A DNA stretch of 24,422 nt from Bacillota bacterium (GCA_006226985.1 SBGC01000069.1:1-24422), one strand, 5' to 3'. Shown: positions 1-7,274, numbered from the stretch's first letter. Numbers and translations: made by a program. Notes: generated by a model from the sequence alone, not told the origin.

Positions 1-9
1 TCAAATCTG

Positions 10-732
10 TTATAAAATACTTTTCATTAAACTGACACCATATTGATAAAATGCTGTCGGATAATACGAATCACTATATAAAAACGAAACTTCATTCGTT
101 TTTTTCGCATAATAACCATTAACTACTGTAATATGTCTACCGGCTTGTGTATCAAAAACCACTTGATCGTAATCATTTCCATGTGTCTCATCGAGCATAT
201 CACCCATTTTAATTTGCAAAATAGTGTAATTCGTAAACTTTGTTTTACGTCGGATATAATCATCTTCAATTAAATTGATCATTTTTGATATTTCTTGATC
301 ATGATAAGGCATGTCATCTTTGTAGATGATTGCAATCACTTCAAGCATCGGTCTTTTTGTTAAAAAGTTTGTCGCATCTCGTGTATATCGATGGAGTATA
401 GCATATGCATCATTACTTGCAAACACCTTAAAATCCATTTTTGTAAGTCGATTGATAAAAGCTTGGCTACTTAAATCATGTTTTGTCTTAACAGGTTTAC
501 CTTCTGTATCTTTTAATTTGAGATATCCATACTGTTGATCATAGAAGAATAATCTTGGTTTAAACCAAAATAAAACAAACAACATAATGATCAATAGCAC
601 GAGTAATAAACTCAGTTTTAAATCAGTAGCCCATGAAGTTAAAAATAAAACTAAAACCAAAAGTAGAAAAACGAGTATTGTTAAGAGAAAACTGATAAAT
701 AATTTTCGTTGTTTTTTACGTATTTGTTCCAT
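10..732 (-). CDS. Two-helix membrane protein of unknown function
   Basis: I do not recognise this 240-residue protein. It starts with a short basic stretch (residues 1-10), followed by two strongly hydrophobic segments at about residues 11-33 and 39-57. The remaining ~180 residues are hydrophilic, so a soluble domain probably sits on the cytoplasmic face behind a membrane hairpin. No catalytic motif, lipobox or cysteine pattern is visible. The ATG is preceded on the minus strand by AAGGAG at a normal distance, and an extended -10 lies just upstream (757-765). It is transcribed divergently from the PucR-type regulator, which could control it, but nothing in the sequence shows this. Confidence 0.75.
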   Translation of the reverse strand: MEQIRKKQRKLFISFLLTILVFLLLVLVLFLTSWATDLKLSLLLVLLIIMLFVLFWFKPRLFFYDQQYGYLKLKDTEGKPVKTKHDLSSQAFINRLTKMDFKVFASNDAYAILHRYTRDATNFLTKRPMLEVIAIIYKDDMPYHDQEISKMINLIEDDYIRRKTKFTNYTILQIKMGDMLDETHGNDYDQVVFDTQAGRHITVVNGYYAKKTNEVSFLYSDSYYPTAFYQYGVSLMKSIL

Positions 733-756
733 ATGGTTACTCCTTTTAGCGTTACT

Positions 757-765
757 ATTATATCA
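757..765 (-). promoter_or_regulatory. Extended -10 promoter for the membrane protein
   Basis: The minus strand reads TGATATAAT, an extended -10 (TGn + TATAAT), 25 bases before the start codon of the gene ending at 10. No good -35 is seen. Confidence 0.55.
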
Positions 766-771
766 TAACTA

Positions 772-780
772 TGCTATAAT
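772..780 (+). promoter_or_regulatory. Extended -10 promoter for the PucR-type regulator
   Basis: The plus strand reads TGCTATAAT, followed by GGAAAGGA and the start codons of the regulator. It lies 6 bases from the oppositely oriented -10 at 757-765, so the two promoters overlap and probably compete. Confidence 0.55.
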
Positions 781-791
781 GTGGGAAAGGA

Positions 792-1376
792 ATGATGCAT
801 ATGTATCGCTATTTGATCATTGAAGGAAAAAAGTCAATTGAAGATCAGTTAAATTTATTGATATCGATTTTCAGTGAGTTTATTCAAATCAAACATACAG
901 AATGTTTAGACAAACAAATCATCTTTGAATATGAACAAGAAACAGATGTTTCTTTTTTAGATGTTATATTAAACATTTCAGCGGATACTTATCACGATTT
1001 AAGAATATATGTTTCTCATGTTTTTGACCAAAAAAGCGAAATGCTTAAGCATCAAGCATTTATCATGTCTAAGCTACTACTGATCCCGTTTAATAAATAT
1101 ACCTATCTCGACGATAAAACGATTTTAAAAGCCCATTTAGATGCATTAAACGATGAAATCAAGCACTTCATCTTAAAAAAATATGCAAATGATCTTATTA
1201 TGCACGAAACCATCAAAGTGTATCTTGAATCAAATCAAAATATGGTGATAGCTGCGAAAAAACTCTATGTTCATAGAAACACACTGATTCAACGAATCGA
1301 TAAATTTCATCAAGTCACAGGCTTTGATTTAAAGAATTTCTATGACGCCTTTTTGATTTATCATTTTATTAAATAA
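792..1376 (+). CDS. PucR-type helix-turn-helix transcriptional regulator
   Basis: The C-terminal ~55 residues look like the PucR C-terminal HTH domain (HTH_30 type): a segment rich in Asn, Ala and Lys, then VHRNTLIQRIDKF, the recognition-helix signature of PucR/CdaR-like proteins, then a short closing helix. The first ~130 residues are not recognised. At 194 residues it is much shorter than full PucR proteins, so it keeps the DNA-binding domain and a reduced sensor. Three in-frame ATGs lie at 792, 795 and 801. GGAAAGGA at 784-791 fits 801 or 795 best. It sits just upstream of the sugar ABC ATPase but is separated from it by a terminator, so it is not simply co-transcribed. Its target is unknown. 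Confidence 0.7.
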   Translation: MMHMYRYLIIEGKKSIEDQLNLLISIFSEFIQIKHTECLDKQIIFEYEQETDVSFLDVILNISADTYHDLRIYVSHVFDQKSEMLKHQAFIMSKLLLIPFNKYTYLDDKTILKAHLDALNDEIKHFILKKYANDLIMHETIKVYLESNQNMVIAAKKLYVHRNTLIQRIDKFHQVTGFDLKNFYDAFLIYHFIK

Positions 1377-1402
1377 AAAGTGTGCAATGTGCACATTTTT
1401 TT
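1375..1402 (+). terminator. Rho-independent terminator after the PucR-type gene
   Basis: TGTGCA / TGCACA arms with an ATG loop are extended by an A-tract pairing with the T-tract (AAAAAG...TTTTTT), giving a ~12-bp stem followed by Ts. Confidence 0.8.
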
Positions 1403-1415
1403 ATGCCTAAGACTT

Positions 1416-1424
1416 TGCTATAAT
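1416..1424 (+). promoter_or_regulatory. Extended -10 promoter for the sugar ABC ATPase
   Basis: TGCTATAAT lies 32 bases before the ATG at 1457. The place where a -35 would fall is the T-tract of the preceding terminator, so recognition probably depends on the TGn extension. Confidence 0.6.
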
Positions 1425-1456
1425 TGACATAGAATGTAAAAAAAGGGAGAAATATA

Positions 1457-2614
1457 ATGGCTACTTTAAAATTAAAAGACATTAATAAAATTTATCCAAA
1501 TGGTGTACAAGCAGTTTTCGATTTTAACCTTGACATCAGAGATAAAGAGTTTATCGTGTTTGTTGGTCCTTCAGGATGTGGGAAATCAACAACATTACGT
1601 ATGATCGCAGGTCTTGAAGAAATTTCATCAGGCGAATTATACATTGACGAAGAATTAGTCAATGACAAAGCACCTAAAGATAGAAATATCGCGATGGTGT
1701 TCCAATCCTATGCGTTATATCCACATATGACTGTATACGATAACATGGCATTCGGTTTAAAATTAAGAAAAATGCCTAAAGACGTCATCAATGAAAAAGT
1801 GCAAGAAGCAGCTGAAATTCTTGGTTTAACTCCTTATTTAAAGAGAAAACCAAAGGCTCTATCTGGTGGACAAAGACAACGTGTTGCCTTAGGACGCGCT
1901 ATTGTTAGAAATGCAAAAGTATTCTTAATGGATGAACCACTATCAAACCTAGATGCTAAACTACGTGTACAAATGCGTGGTGAGTTAATTAAACTTCACA
2001 ATAAGATTGAAACAACGACTATTTATGTAACCCATGACCAAATTGAAGCGATGACAATGGCTAGCCGTATCGTCGTTATGAAAGATGGTTATATTATGCA
2101 AGTAGGTGCACCAAAAGAAATTTATGATTATCCAAACAACTTATTCGTTGCAGGATTTATTGGTACTCCTCCTATGAACTTTATTAAAGGTGTTGTCAAC
2201 CATAAACAAGTATTTACAGCTGGTGATCACACGATTAAAGTTCCTGATGATAAATTTGAAATCATTAAGCAAAATGAAATGATCGATAAAGAAGTCGTAT
2301 TAGGTATTCGCCCAGAAGATATTCATGATGAAGAAGTTGTCATGGAAGCTTATCCAGGTGCAGTGCTTGATATTATTGTTGACGTTGCTGAACTTTTAGG
2401 TTCTGAAACAAATATTTACACTTCAGTCAATGGCAATAACGTTTGTGCAAGTATTAATGCACGTACTGGTGTTCGTATTGGCGACAAGATGAAGTTAGCT
2501 CTTGATATGAATAAGTGTCATTTCTTTGATCCAACTTCTGAACAACGTTTAGTCTTTGATCAAAATAAAGAAGTCAAAGCTAAAAAAGCTAAGAAAGAAG
2601 AAAAAGCAGAATAA
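1457..2614 (+). CDS. Sugar ABC transporter ATP-binding protein, MsmK/UgpC type
   Basis: A 385-residue ATPase of the carbohydrate-importer (CUT1) class that would power uptake of sugars or glycerol phosphate from the cytoplasmic face. Visible motifs: Walker A GPSGCGKS (37-44), Q-loop Gln83, signature LSGGQ (135-139), Walker B VFLMDE (155-160), D-loop SNLDA and switch His193. The C-terminal third (from ~235) is the OB/TOBE-like regulatory domain usual in MalK/MsmK proteins, where length is typically ~370. The last ~15 residues are an unusual Lys/Glu/Ala tail. No permease or binding-protein gene is adjacent, so it resembles the shared multi-importer ATPases (MsmX, MsmK) that serve several permeases. 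The single-gene transcript is bounded by a promoter at 1416-1424 and a terminator at 2617-2637. Confidence 0.92.
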   Translation: MATLKLKDINKIYPNGVQAVFDFNLDIRDKEFIVFVGPSGCGKSTTLRMIAGLEEISSGELYIDEELVNDKAPKDRNIAMVFQSYALYPHMTVYDNMAFGLKLRKMPKDVINEKVQEAAEILGLTPYLKRKPKALSGGQRQRVALGRAIVRNAKVFLMDEPLSNLDAKLRVQMRGELIKLHNKIETTTIYVTHDQIEAMTMASRIVVMKDGYIMQVGAPKEIYDYPNNLFVAGFIGTPPMNFIKGVVNHKQVFTAGDHTIKVPDDKFEIIKQNEMIDKEVVLGIRPEDIHDEEVVMEAYPGAVLDIIVDVAELLGSETNIYTSVNGNNVCASINARTGVRIGDKMKLALDMNKCHFFDPTSEQRLVFDQNKEVKAKKAKKEEKAE

Positions 2615-2616
2615 TT

Positions 2617-2637
2617 AAAGGCCTTAGGGCCTTTTTT
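2617..2637 (+). terminator. Rho-independent terminator after the ABC ATPase
   Basis: AAAGGCC and GGCCTTT arms with a TTAG loop, followed by TTTTTT, 3 bases past the stop codon. Confidence 0.9.
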
Positions 2638-2653
2638 ATTTGAGGTAAATCAA

Positions 2654-3091
2654 ATGATTGAATATATTGAAAATCATTCAGAAGGATCTATCATTTTTTA
2701 TACAGATGACATCAGGTACTCTCGATTTAGAGCATTTTATCACATCGAACAGCTATGTAAATTAGCCCTTTTCTCATATGATGGTTATATTAAATCACTT
2801 AAAAATATATACAATCTTACCTATCAAATACCTGTATATATTAATGAAAGTCAAGGTTTTATACCGATTTTACGTATTCGAGATTATGAAAATAAATGGA
2901 TAAATTGGTTTGCTGTAACAAAAGTAAATGAATGTTTTAACGGTTTAGAACTTGAGTTTATAAGTGGGAGACGGCTTCATATCAACTTTTCTTTAAAACG
3001 GTTAAAAAAGCGAATTGATGCATTAATGAAAATTAAATCATTGAAAGTAAACATTTTCATTTTCAATGATATAGAAATCATATCGAAATAG
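2654..3091 (+). CDS. ComK-like protein (competence transcription factor family)
   Basis: This 145-residue protein resembles Bacillus ComK, the DNA-binding activator of competence genes. The order of features agrees: a basic YDGYIKSLKNIY segment (~43-54), then YQIPVYINESQGFIPIL (~57-73), which parallels the ComK 'YKVPI-ISES...FFPT' block, then a W-I-N motif (KWINWFAV, ~81-88), then an 'FISGRRLHINFSLKRLKKRI' block (~102-121) matching ComK's 'TF-NGQ-L-V--S---F--Q' region. The cysteine content and the ComK C-terminal regulatory tail are reduced. The start is ATG 2654, 16 bases past the preceding T-tract, with GAGG at 2642-2645. The pgk promoter lies in its 3' end and no terminator separates them. 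The call rests on remembered family motifs; an unrelated small regulator is the alternative. Confidence 0.6.
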   Translation: MIEYIENHSEGSIIFYTDDIRYSRFRAFYHIEQLCKLALFSYDGYIKSLKNIYNLTYQIPVYINESQGFIPILRIRDYENKWINWFAVTKVNECFNGLELEFISGRRLHINFSLKRLKKRIDALMKIKSLKVNIFIFNDIEIISK

Positions 3092-3100
3092 TGTTATAAT
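3072..3100 (+). promoter_or_regulatory. Promoter for the pgk operon
   Basis: TAGAAA (3072-3077, 4 of 6 to TTGACA), a 17-bp spacer and TATAAT (3095-3100) with a TGT extension. It overlaps the 3' end of the ComK-like gene. Confidence 0.65.
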
Positions 3101-3148
3101 AATAACGGCTAAAAGATAGACGATTACATCATATAAGGAGGAAAAATG

Positions 3149-4345
3149 ATGTCAAAAAAAACAGTAAGAGATATCGCGATAAAAGGAAAAAAAGTTCTGA
3201 TTCGTGTTGATTTTAACGTACCACTAAAAGACGGAGAAATTAGTGACGAAAATAGAATCGTTGAAGCACTACCCACCATTAAGTACGTTTTAGAACAAGG
3301 TGGAAGAGCGATTGTGTTCTCACATCTTGGACGCGTTAAAGATGAAGCTGATAAAGCATCAAACAGCTTAAAAGTGGTTGCAAAAAGATTAGAAGAACAC
3401 CTTGGACAAAAGGTAACATTTATTCCTGAAACAAGAGGAACAGTTCTTGAAAACGCAATTAGTGCTCTTAAAGATGGCGAAGTTTTAATGTTTGAAAATA
3501 CACGTTTTGAAGATATTAACGGTAAGAAAGAAAGTAAAAATGATCCTGAATTAGGTAAATACTGGGCATCCTTAGGCGATGTATTTGTCAATGATGCGTT
3601 TGGTACAGCACATCGTGATGCAGCATCTAACGTCGGTATCGCATCAAATATCAAGCAAACAGTCGCTGGCTTCTTACTTGAAAAAGAAATTAAGTTTATT
3701 GGTGGTACTTTAGAAAACCCACAAAGACCTTTTGTTGCAATTCTTGGTGGAGCTAAAGTATCTGATAAAATTGAAGTGATTAAAAACTTATTAAAGATTT
3801 CTGATCATGTACTTATCGGTGGTGGTATGGCATATACATTCTTTAAAGCCATGGGTTACGAAATTGGAACAAGCTTACTAGAAGCAGATAAAGTTGAACT
3901 TGCTAAAGAATTATTAGAACTCGCAAATGGAAAAATCATTTTAGGTGAAGATGTTATTACAGCAAAAGCCTTTGATCCAGAATCAGAAAAACATGTACGT
4001 GCAATTGATCAAATTCCTTCAGATGAAATGGGTATGGATATTGGACCACGAACAATTTCTAAATTTGAATCCTACATTCAAGAAGCAAAAACTGTTGTTT
4101 GGAATGGACCACTCGGTGTATTTGAATTCCCAAGATTTGCAGAAGGAACACGAAGTGTAGCTTATGCAATCACTGAAATAAAGGATCAAGCAACAACGAT
4201 TATTGGTGGTGGAGACTCAGCAGCAGCTGTGATTCAATTTGGTTTAGCTGATGGGTTTACACACATCTCTACTGGCGGCGGAGCATCATTAGAATATCTT
4301 GAAGGAAAAGTTCTACCAGGCATTGCTTGTGTGGATGATAAATAA
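3149..4345 (+). CDS. pgk: Phosphoglycerate kinase
   Basis: Cytosolic glycolytic enzyme that transfers the acyl phosphate of 1,3-bisphosphoglycerate to ADP. The N-terminal RVDFNVP substrate-binding motif, the SHLGR block, the [10 protein letters not shown] segment of the hinge and nucleotide-binding region, and the C-terminal glycine-rich GGGDSAAAV (phosphate loop) and STGGGASLE are all present, and the length (398 residues) is normal. Two ATGs (3146 and 3149) follow AAGGAGG (3135-3141). The second gives the better spacing of 7 bases and the usual M-S-K-K start. The stop TAA shares its last A with the ATG of the next gene (TAATG), so translation of the downstream regulator is probably coupled. 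It is the first gene of the pgk / XRE-cupin / HPr-like / tpiA unit. Confidence 0.97.
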   Translation: MSKKTVRDIAIKGKKVLIRVDFNVPLKDGEISDENRIVEALPTIKYVLEQGGRAIVFSHLGRVKDEADKASNSLKVVAKRLEEHLGQKVTFIPETRGTVLENAISALKDGEVLMFENTRFEDINGKKESKNDPELGKYWASLGDVFVNDAFGTAHRDAASNVGIASNIKQTVAGFLLEKEIKFIGGTLENPQRPFVAILGGAKVSDKIEVIKNLLKISDHVLIGGGMAYTFFKAMGYEIGTSLLEADKVELAKELLELANGKIILGEDVITAKAFDPESEKHVRAIDQIPSDEMGMDIGPRTISKFESYIQEAKTVVWNGPLGVFEFPRFAEGTRSVAYAITEIKDQATTIIGGGDSAAAVIQFGLADGFTHISTGGGASLEYLEGKVLPGIACVDDK

Positions 4346-4884
4346 TGGACATTGGTAAAAAGCTTAGAACCCTTCGTCTAAGTATGAACCTTACCCAACA
4401 AGAACTCGCTAACAAACTCGACTTAACAAAAGGGTATATTTCACAAATCGAAAACAACTTAACATCACCCTCACTTACGACACTCTTTGAAATACTGCAT
4501 GTTCTAGGAACAAATATACATGAGTTTTTTAGTCAAGAAGAAGAAACGATTGTCATTTATCGAAAAGATCAATATGAAGAATATGTCAATCAAACCTTAA
4601 AGCTAAAAAATATACAATTAATTCCTGGTATGTTAAAATTTCAAATGGAGCCTATTTTAATCGAAATAGAGCCAGGTGGTCAAACAGAAATGGATGATCG
4701 TCATCCAGGTGAAGAATTTGGTTTTGTTTTAGAAGGTCAAATTACACTTGTATTTAATAAAAAAAGATATATAATTAGAAAAGGTGAGTCTTTTTACTAC
4801 CAAGCAAATAAAGAACATTTTATGACAAATAACAGCCAAAATATTGCTAAAGTATTATGGATTTCGTCACCACCTAAGTATTAA
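4345..4884 (+). CDS. XRE-family regulator with C-terminal cupin sensor
   Basis: A 179-residue repressor-type protein. Residues 1-63 form an HTH_3 domain: LRTLRLSMNLTQQELANKL, then GYISQIEN as recognition helix and SPSLTTLFEIL. Residues ~105-175 form a small cupin barrel: IEPGGQTE, then HPGEEFGFVLEGQI and GESFYYQANKEH. This HTH + cupin design is common in regulators that sense small metabolites (PuuR-like and related). Its start overlaps the pgk stop by one base and the HPr-like gene follows after 15 bases. Placement between two glycolytic genes suggests it responds to a metabolite or regulates this operon, but that is inference. The ligand cannot be read from the sequence. Confidence 0.9.
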   Translation: MDIGKKLRTLRLSMNLTQQELANKLDLTKGYISQIENNLTSPSLTTLFEILHVLGTNIHEFFSQEEETIVIYRKDQYEEYVNQTLKLKNIQLIPGMLKFQMEPILIEIEPGGQTEMDDRHPGEEFGFVLEGQITLVFNKKRYIIRKGESFYYQANKEHFMTNNSQNIAKVLWISSPPKY

Positions 4885-4899
4885 TGGAGGAAATCAAAC

Positions 4900-5148
4900 A
4901 TGATTGAGAAAGAAATATTAATTAAAAGTACTACAGGACTTCATGCGAGCTTAGCAGCAAAGGTTGTCCAAACAGCATCAAAATATGCAGTGGATATTGA
5001 ATTACATTATCACGACAAAGTCATCGACCTTAAATCAATTCTTGCACTTATGTCACTCGCTGTTCCACATGGCGAAAATGTGCGTATCGTTGCTAGAGGA
5101 GCTCGTGCAGCAGAAGCGATAAAAGACGTATCCTCTATTTTAGGGTAA
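4900..5148 (+). CDS. HPr-like phosphocarrier with altered active-site loop
   Basis: An 82-residue protein of the HPr fold. In the PTS, HPr carries phosphate from enzyme I to sugar-specific EIIA on His15; in Firmicutes HprK phosphorylates Ser46, turning HPr into the CcpA corepressor. Numbering here is canonical without gaps: His15 is in TTGLHASLAAK and Ser46 in DLKSILALMSLAV. But Arg17 is replaced by Ser and Pro18 by Leu, both otherwise near-invariant in the HARPA loop. Residues needed around the Ser46 helix (Met51, Leu53, the Gly58 region) look normal. GGAGG precedes the ATG, and tpiA starts 4 bases after the stop. It may act mainly as a regulatory HPr, as Crh does in Bacillus (Gln15), rather than as a PTS carrier. 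Confidence 0.88.
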   Translation: MIEKEILIKSTTGLHASLAAKVVQTASKYAVDIELHYHDKVIDLKSILALMSLAVPHGENVRIVARGARAAEAIKDVSSILG

Positions 5149-5152
5149 GCTT

Positions 5153-5911
5153 ATGAGAAAGCCACTAATTGCAGGAAACTGGAAGATGTATAAAACGAAA
5201 GATGATGCACTTGCATTCATCTATGCTGTTAATCTTGAGGTTCCTGATAAAGATTTAGTTGAATCTGTTATTTGTGCTCCTTCTATTTTCCTAAGAGATT
5301 TAGTAAAAAGAGAAGGCGAAAACATTCGCATTGGCGCACAAAACATGCATTACGCAAACGAAGGTGCATACACTGGTGAAACATCAGCTGCTATGCTAAA
5401 ATCATATGGTGTTGATTATTGTATCATTGGACACAGTGAAAGAAGAGCTTATTTCAACGAAACAGATGAAACAGTGAACTTGAAACTGATTGCTGCTGTC
5501 AATGCTGATATTATTCCGATTGTTTGTGTAGGTGAATCGTTAGAGATTCGTGAAGCAGGAACAACCGATCACGTTGTAAAAAAACAAATAGAAAAAGCTT
5601 ATCTCAATGTAGATGCAGAAGAAGCTTTAAAAACAGTTATTGCTTATGAACCTATTTGGGCGATTGGCACTGGTCGAACTGCAACACCTGAACAAGCAAA
5701 TGAAACAATTATTGCGATTAGAAATGTATTAGCAACCCTTTATACAAAAGAAGTTGCTGATAAAATCCGTATTTTATATGGTGGATCTGTCAATGTTAAA
5801 AATGTTGATAGTTTACTATCAATGAGTGATATTGATGGTGCACTTGTAGGAGGAGCATCATTAGATCCAAAATCCTATCTAACACTTGTTAAAGCAGCAC
5901 TAAAAAAATAG
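5153..5911 (+). CDS. tpiA: Triosephosphate isomerase
   Basis: Cytosolic glycolytic enzyme interconverting dihydroxyacetone phosphate and glyceraldehyde 3-phosphate. The TIM-barrel signature residues are all visible: Asn9 and Lys11 in AGNWKM, electrophile His94 in IIGHSERR, base Glu166 in AYEPIWAIGTG (loop 6 follows), and the phosphate-binding YGGSV (209-213) and GGASL near the C terminus. Length of 252 residues is standard. It is the last gene of the pgk unit, 4 bases after the HPr-like gene, and ends in a terminator directly at its stop codon. Confidence 0.98.
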   Translation: MRKPLIAGNWKMYKTKDDALAFIYAVNLEVPDKDLVESVICAPSIFLRDLVKREGENIRIGAQNMHYANEGAYTGETSAAMLKSYGVDYCIIGHSERRAYFNETDETVNLKLIAAVNADIIPIVCVGESLEIREAGTTDHVVKKQIEKAYLNVDAEEALKTVIAYEPIWAIGTGRTATPEQANETIIAIRNVLATLYTKEVADKIRILYGGSVNVKNVDSLLSMSDIDGALVGGASLDPKSYLTLVKAALKK

Positions 5912-5930
5912 ACCCTCATGGGTCTTTTTA
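5904..5930 (+). terminator. Terminator of the pgk-tpiA operon
   Basis: AGACCC and GGGTCT arms around a TCAT loop, preceded by an A-tract and followed by TTTTT. The stem starts inside the tpiA stop codon. Confidence 0.9.
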
Positions 5931-5944
5931 TTTTATGAGATAGA

Positions 5945-5980
5945 AAAGAAAAAGATGATTCTTTCGAACCATCTTTTTTT
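5945..5980 (-). terminator. rpsD: Terminator of rpsD
   Basis: On the minus strand GATGGTTC and GAATCATC pair (one G-U) around a GAAA tetraloop, and A/T tracts extend the stem. On the plus strand the same site would have an A-C mismatch, which supports minus-strand use. Confidence 0.85.
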
Positions 5981-5985
5981 GTTTG

Positions 5986-6585
5986 TTATCTGTTGTAGAA
6001 TTCAACGATTAATTGTTCATTGATTTCTTGTAGAATTTCATTACGTTCTGGATAACGAACGAATGTTCCAACGTTAGTATCTTTGTCAAATGATACGAAA
6101 TCAACAGTTGCATATTGTCCTTCAAGAGCTTCAGCAACGACTTTTAAGCCTTTTGAAGTTTCACGAAGTGTGACTTTTTGACCTGGAACTAAGCGATATG
6201 ATGGAATATCTACTTTCTTACCATCTACTAGGAAATGACCATGGTTTACTAATTGACGAGCTTGTGCTCTAGTCTTAGCAAGTCCTAAACGATAAACAAC
6301 GTTATCTAAGCGAGATTCTAGTAAGCGTAAGAAGTTTTCACCATGCTTACCTTGCATTTTATCTGCTTCATTAAAAGTCTTTCTAAATTGCTTTTCTGAT
6401 ACGCCATAAGTAAATCTTACTTTTTGTTTTTCATGTAGCTGTGTACCATAATCGCTTGACTTTGAGCGACGTTGTCCATGTTGTCCTGGTGCATATGGGC
6501 GTTTCTTTAATTCTTTTCCTGTTTCAGAAATCGAATAGCCTAAACGACGAGAAATTTTCCATGATGGTCCGGTGTAACGTGACAT
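5986..6585 (-). CDS. rpsD: 30S ribosomal protein S4
   Basis: Primary 16S rRNA-binding protein of the small subunit body. The start [16 protein letters not shown], the APGQHGQRR segment, and the S4 RNA-binding domain at about 90-155 ([32 protein letters not shown]) are typical. At 199 residues it has normal length. It is the cysteine-free form, with no N-terminal zinc knuckle. AGGAGG precedes the ATG by 8-9 bases on the minus strand. It has its own promoter (6751-6779) and a ~160-base leader, and ends in a dedicated terminator, so it is a single-gene unit, as in Bacillus, where S4 represses its own mRNA. Confidence 0.98.
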   Translation of the reverse strand: MSRYTGPSWKISRRLGYSISETGKELKKRPYAPGQHGQRRSKSSDYGTQLHEKQKVRFTYGVSEKQFRKTFNEADKMQGKHGENFLRLLESRLDNVVYRLGLAKTRAQARQLVNHGHFLVDGKKVDIPSYRLVPGQKVTLRETSKGLKVVAEALEGQYATVDFVSFDKDTNVGTFVRYPERNEILQEINEQLIVEFYNR

Positions 6586-6745
6586 AATTTTTTACCTCCT
6601 TTTTTATTTTGGTGGCAAAAGATTGCAAAGGATTATTTGTAAGGTATCCGCATATTCTTTTCACCTTAAAGCAGAAAGGTTACTAAGGGCTCCAATGGGT
6701 AGGGATCACTCTCGCAAAAATCAGTTACCTGCTTTTTACCGACGC
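6586..6745 (-). ncRNA. Candidate S4 autoregulatory leader of rpsD
   Basis: About 160 bases separate the predicted transcription start from the rpsD ribosome site. Two complementary blocks form a long-range helix: 6668-6673 with 6730-6735 (AAAGCA/TGCTTT), continued by 6678-6684 with 6723-6729 (GGTTACT/AGTTACC, one mismatch). The 38-base apical part could hold further helices. Firmicutes rpsD mRNAs carry structured leaders bound by S4. I infer the same role from position and pairing and have not matched this sequence to the Rfam model. No open reading frame or SRP-like motif is seen here. Confidence 0.5.
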
Positions 6746-6750
6746 TATTC

Positions 6751-6779
6751 ATTTTACCCTATAGGGTATTAAATGTCAA
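6751..6779 (-). promoter_or_regulatory. rpsD promoter with palindromic spacer
   Basis: On the minus strand: TTGACA (6779-6774), exactly 17 bp, then TAAAAT (6756-6751). The spacer holds most of TACCCTATAGGGTA, a perfect 14-bp palindrome at 6755-6768. The -35 lies inside the last codons of the upstream minus-strand gene. Confidence 0.75.
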
Positions 6780-7218
6780 TTGTTTTTACTAATAAGTTTA
6801 CGAATTGTTCAAAGAATAAAACAGTATCTGGATCAAAACGGTCAACAACAGGGCTATCAACGTCTAAAACACCGTATAACTTATTATTTACATAAATAGG
6901 TACAACCACTTCAGATCGTGAATTTGCATCACATGCGATGTGGTTTGGATGCTCGTGGACATCTTTGACGACCATCGTTATTTTTTTGATAGCAGCTTCA
7001 CCGCAAACACCTTTTCCTAATGGAATCTCAGCACAGGCTACTTTTCCTTGAAAAGGTCCCACAGTTAGGATATTTCCATCATATAAATAAAACCCGACCC
7101 AATTAAGACGGTCAAAGGACTCATTTAAAAATGCAGAAGCATTAGCAAGACGTGCAATTTGGTTTGGTTGGCTTTCAAGTAGTGCTTGTGCTACTGAAAG
7201 TAAAGTCTCATTTTTCAT
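6769..7218 (-). CDS. msrC: Free methionine-(R)-sulfoxide reductase (GAF domain)
   Basis: A 149-residue single GAF-domain protein of the fRMsr (YtsP/MsrC) family, which reduces free methionine-R-sulfoxide in the cytosol using thioredoxin. The three redox cysteines of the family are present and well spaced: Cys62 (KVACAEIP), Cys72 (GKGVCGEAA, the invariant GVCG) and Cys96 (HIACDANSRSE). The LNWVGFYLYD and VVVPIY...LYGVLDVDS blocks are also characteristic. A GGGGGTGATG ribosome site precedes the ATG. It is divergent from thiI, with overlapping promoters. No terminator is seen at its end, so it may read into the rpsD leader. Confidence 0.92.
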   Translation of the reverse strand: MKNETLLSVAQALLESQPNQIARLANASAFLNESFDRLNWVGFYLYDGNILTVGPFQGKVACAEIPLGKGVCGEAAIKKITMVVKDVHEHPNHIACDANSRSEVVVPIYVNNKLYGVLDVDSPVVDRFDPDTVLFFEQFVNLLVKTIDI

Positions 7219-7236
7219 GTATTCATCACCCCCAAT

Positions 7237-7258
7237 ATTATAACATATATGTTAAAAT
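7237..7258. promoter_or_regulatory. Overlapping divergent promoters around a 14-bp palindrome
   Basis: Minus-strand TGTTATAAT (7245-7237, toward the sulfoxide reductase) and plus-strand TGTTAAAAT (7250-7258, toward thiI) flank and overlap the perfect palindrome TAACATATATGTTA (7241-7254). Both -10s share its arms, so a dimeric protein bound here would block both genes. Confidence 0.55.
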
Positions 7259-7274
7259 AGTTATGGTGATAATG

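Noticed and set aside
326..823. Plus-strand open frames at 326-538 and 587-823
   Set aside because: Both are antisense to the membrane protein gene, lack ribosome sites and show no family resemblance.
1381..1395. TGTGCAATGTGCACA as an operator for the ABC ATPase gene
   Set aside because: It is the stem-loop of a terminator with matching A- and T-tracts; a regulatory role is unnecessary.
6600..6768. Possible SRP RNA or other housekeeping RNA upstream of rpsD
   Set aside because: The conserved SRP core (GGTCAGG...GGAAGCAGC-type motif) is absent, and position after the rpsD promoter fits a leader better.
7152..7274. N-terminal extension of thiI
   Set aside because: It is antisense to the sulfoxide reductase gene and starts upstream of the predicted promoter; the ThiI family begins at MKKKILIRFG.
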